Below the pieces are notes generated by a model. It made no database searches. It saw nothing but the letters and a program-made list of their open reading frames with translations, and was not told the DNA's origin. Shown here piece by piece: positions 61,571-64,000 of a stretch of 64,000 bases of DNA. This stretch comes from Glandiceps talaboti. Lineage: Eukaryota > Hemichordata > Enteropneusta > Spengelidae. Where the stretch lies: assembly GCF_964340395.1 (NCBI RefSeq), contig NC_135556.1, positions 2,621,001 to 2,685,000 on the forward strand, written 5' to 3'. How positions within the stretch are numbered: position 1 is the stretch's first letter; the number at the start of each line of letters is the position of its first letter. The translations under genes were made by a program, and so were the position numbers.

Positions 61571-61876
61571 AAAACCTAGGTGGAAAACAAAAAAAAATGT
61601 TAACGCCTTAACTTTTGATTTAAAAAAAACTTGTTTGAAAAGGGAGGAGGGTCAAGTTGTAGAGAAAGAAATTGAGGGAAGGGATGGACACTTTTTTATA
61701 AAACGGACTCAGAGAGGGTCACTTTTTTTTACGCAAGAGGCCAGGCTTTATTTTCTCCGGACTTCCCCTTTGTAATTTACTAAAGGCTCTCTAAGGTCAT
61801 GTCCTTATTAATAGTAATCATATCTTCACCTGGTCTTCAAACATTGGTTTACTCCAACACATTATTATTATTTCTA

Positions 61877-61915
<39 letters not shown>

Positions 61916-61998
61916 ATGACAATATCGAATTTGGCGAAGGAAGAATATGTCAACATTGAAAGAAAGGCTGTATACGCCAAACTGTTCTTAACAGAATT
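61571..61998. other. intergenic with (TTG)n at about 61879-61915
   Basis: One trinucleotide tract; otherwise nothing recognised. Confidence 0.5.
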
Positions 61999-63360
61999 CA
62001 GGGCCGTAGCCTGACCAATTGCCAGGGGGGGGGGGGGGCAGAACTTTGTCTTGGTGCAATCGTGCATTTTTAATTTAGAAAGGTGCTAATTTACATAAAT
62101 ATGCATGCAAATCACATAATATATATTTTAGCATACGCAATTAAATATCACATGTAAGGCCAGAAAAAATAAAAAATGCTGGTCAACGGGTAACCTAACC
62201 CATCACATTGGGTAGGTAGGTCGATTTCATTTTTTTCACAATGCTTGGTTGACAAGGATAAAACAAACCATATATAATGATAGCAAAATATTTCAGGTCG
62301 AGTTTAGATAGAACTTATTCATCTTGATACTATCCTATGCAATTTGTCTGCATAGCTAAGTTAGGAAATGTACACAATTTATGGTTAAACAAATGGTGTA
62401 GTTCCTCTCACCCTCTCTTCTAAAAAAATGTTAAGCCCCGCCAAATGAAACTCAAGCATTATTTTAGCCACCCCTTCTGTCACCTACACTACAGTGTAGA
62501 TATAAAATCATATGGTACAATGATGCATAAAAATATCAGTGATAGCCAACTACAATAATACTCCGAACGAGATTACTTTACACACAGGATGTGGATTTCA
62601 CATGCATAATTAGATGACGCTAATTAGCTCTAACCTATACAGGGAGGTACTTAGCCAGACACCTTCTATCTTGTTTTAGGAGAAAGACAATTATCACCTT
62701 GATTGCTACTGCTTGGAAGGAGACAACTCCAAAGGTGAAAAAAATGAATATAATACAGTGTAGGAGGCCATTTAGAGGCATAAAATATCAAACCATAGAC
62801 ATAATTTGCTTGAATATGGTAATAAAATACCAGAATTGAAACAATTATGCTATGCATTACATATTATCTGGAAGTGTATTTTGTTGTGGCAAAGCTGAAA
62901 GATATTTTGTGGATGTGCACTTGGTAAATGACTTCTCCTGAAGTTTAATTTGGTTCCAAAAATCCCGAATAAAGAGCAAAACATTTCAAGACTTTCAGAC
63001 TTTTGATTGCCCAATGACTGCTCAGCCCACTCCAATGGTCGTAAACTTTTGTTCAATTCTTTTTAGTGCACATTGGATATGCAACAGCTTAATTTAACCT
63101 CACTTCATGCTTGTATGCATCATCAGAGCCAAGTAAACCACTATATAAGATATATAATGTGGAACAGACTCAAATGTATATTGTTACATGTACTATTCTG
63201 AAAATATAAAGAAATATCCTTAATTTTGAAAACGAAGCGAAGCCCGCATGAGGATATATTGCCCATCACCAGAAAAAATATATGGGTAGGTTGAACAGCC
63301 TTTTCATGCCTAATGTCGTATCTTTCAAAGTAGTTGCCGAAAAGATGTCACATTCAAAGT
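61999..63360 (+). repeat. long dispersed repeat, copy 2 (about 1.36 kb)
   Basis: Starts 'cagggccgtagcctgaccaa' with a G-run and is collinear with 28186-29580, with its own indels (an extra segment at 62380-62580; the 'ggtcc' segment of copy 1 absent). No coding frame. Confidence 0.8.
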
Positions 63361-64000
63361 AAAAAATGGATGGTGCTTTCTCAAATAAGTAACAACAAAA
63401 TAATCATTTTCTTTACCCAACTCCCAAAACTGTTATGGCCTCGTTTATGTCGGAACCCAAGGTGAACTCGGTGAATTCTCCTTGTCATTATCATTATAAT
63501 GGAAATTGAAGTTTGGATTTTGATGTCGAAGGTACAGCTCTGTTTACAAATTCAGGACCATTCTTTCCATAGCAAATTGTCGCTTCAAAATGAATTGCGG
63601 AATAACGCTAGTGTCAGTGTGCAATGAGATAATTATATCAAACAACATTTTAACCAAAGACAACGTCGAACACAATTATTGAAGTGGAGCTTCAAAGAGT
63701 GGATCTTAAACTGCGTACTTAGTTTAATATTTTTTTCAGGGCCACCAAATATTCCAAAAAGATATCTGCCGTTTTATCAGTATGAAATGTTTTAATATAA
63801 GGAACAAGATGTAAATGAGATCGAGCGCATCTTCGGAGTCACTGCATGCATGCAGCATAGCAGGCGACCTCACGTTGAACGACTTTTTCCGTCTTTTTTT
63901 TAGTTTCACTCGCTGACATTATAATTGCGACTTGATATCTTCAAATGAAGGAGACTTTCAAGACTACTGTTACTCGCAGAAAATGCACAGTGCATGTCCG
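63361..64000. other. right edge, no gene seen
   Basis: Somewhat higher GC at the end; no frame or repeat recognised. Confidence 0.45.

Overview
Eukaryotic, metazoan nuclear DNA. The window is AT-rich and intron-bearing, with GT-AG splice sites, non-LTR retrotransposon pieces, SINE/MITE debris, CA and GACA microsatellites and a very heavy load of minisatellites. Several interspersed elements begin with a hairpin followed by a simple repeat and an 'aactactgrgcagattgg' body. From memory these resemble elements common in marine invertebrates (bivalves, annelids, hemichordates), so I infer a marine invertebrate but cannot name the species.

Two protein-coding loci are well supported, both on the + strand and both encoding ten-finger C2H2 zinc-finger proteins that look paralogous. 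Gene 1 has a short first exon (2004-2175), a 4.8 kb repeat-filled intron and one large exon (6958-9770). The splice phases match (phase 1) and give a protein of about 994 residues with a psi-KQE (SUMO-type) module array, a 12-unit 10-residue tandem repeat and the fingers. Gene 2 ends in the large exon 45823-47794 (phase-2 acceptor). Upstream of it are two homologous phase 2-2 middle exons (23560-23694 and 42275-42388) and four homologous first exons (17679, 27729, 35392, 36058). Each first exon codes for about 65 residues: usually an AT-hook-like GRP core, then a conserved 'RW...VAxFLIDW' segment, ending at a phase-2 GT donor. The simplest reading is one locus of about 30 kb with alternative promoters/first exons that place different N-terminal modules on one shared zinc-finger array. 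It is the most interesting thing in the window.

Layout: 1-620, LINE ORF1/ORF2 fragment (-). 2.0-9.8 kb, gene 1, whose intron holds a tRNA-like tandem array and a 176-bp near-perfect palindrome. 10.2-17.3 kb, minisatellites. 17.7-47.8 kb, the multi-first-exon zinc-finger locus, whose introns hold a foldback-like element with 9-bp target duplication, a 2.75-kb 26-bp satellite (about 105 copies), a TIR element, a CR1/L2-like LINE (32.2-33.9 kb, -) and hairpin-headed elements. 47.9-50.6 kb, 3' flank. 50.6-54.8 kb, a cluster of hairpin-headed elements with a tail minisatellite invaded by a second LINE 3' end. 55.7-58.9 kb, two minisatellites around a hAT-like MITE. 59.5-60.4 kb, a CATA microsatellite and a Penelope-like fragment. 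61.2-63.4 kb, second copies of dispersed repeats also found at 28-29 and 38 kb.

All splice models are read by eye from splice consensus, phase and homology between copies. No transcript or database evidence was available.
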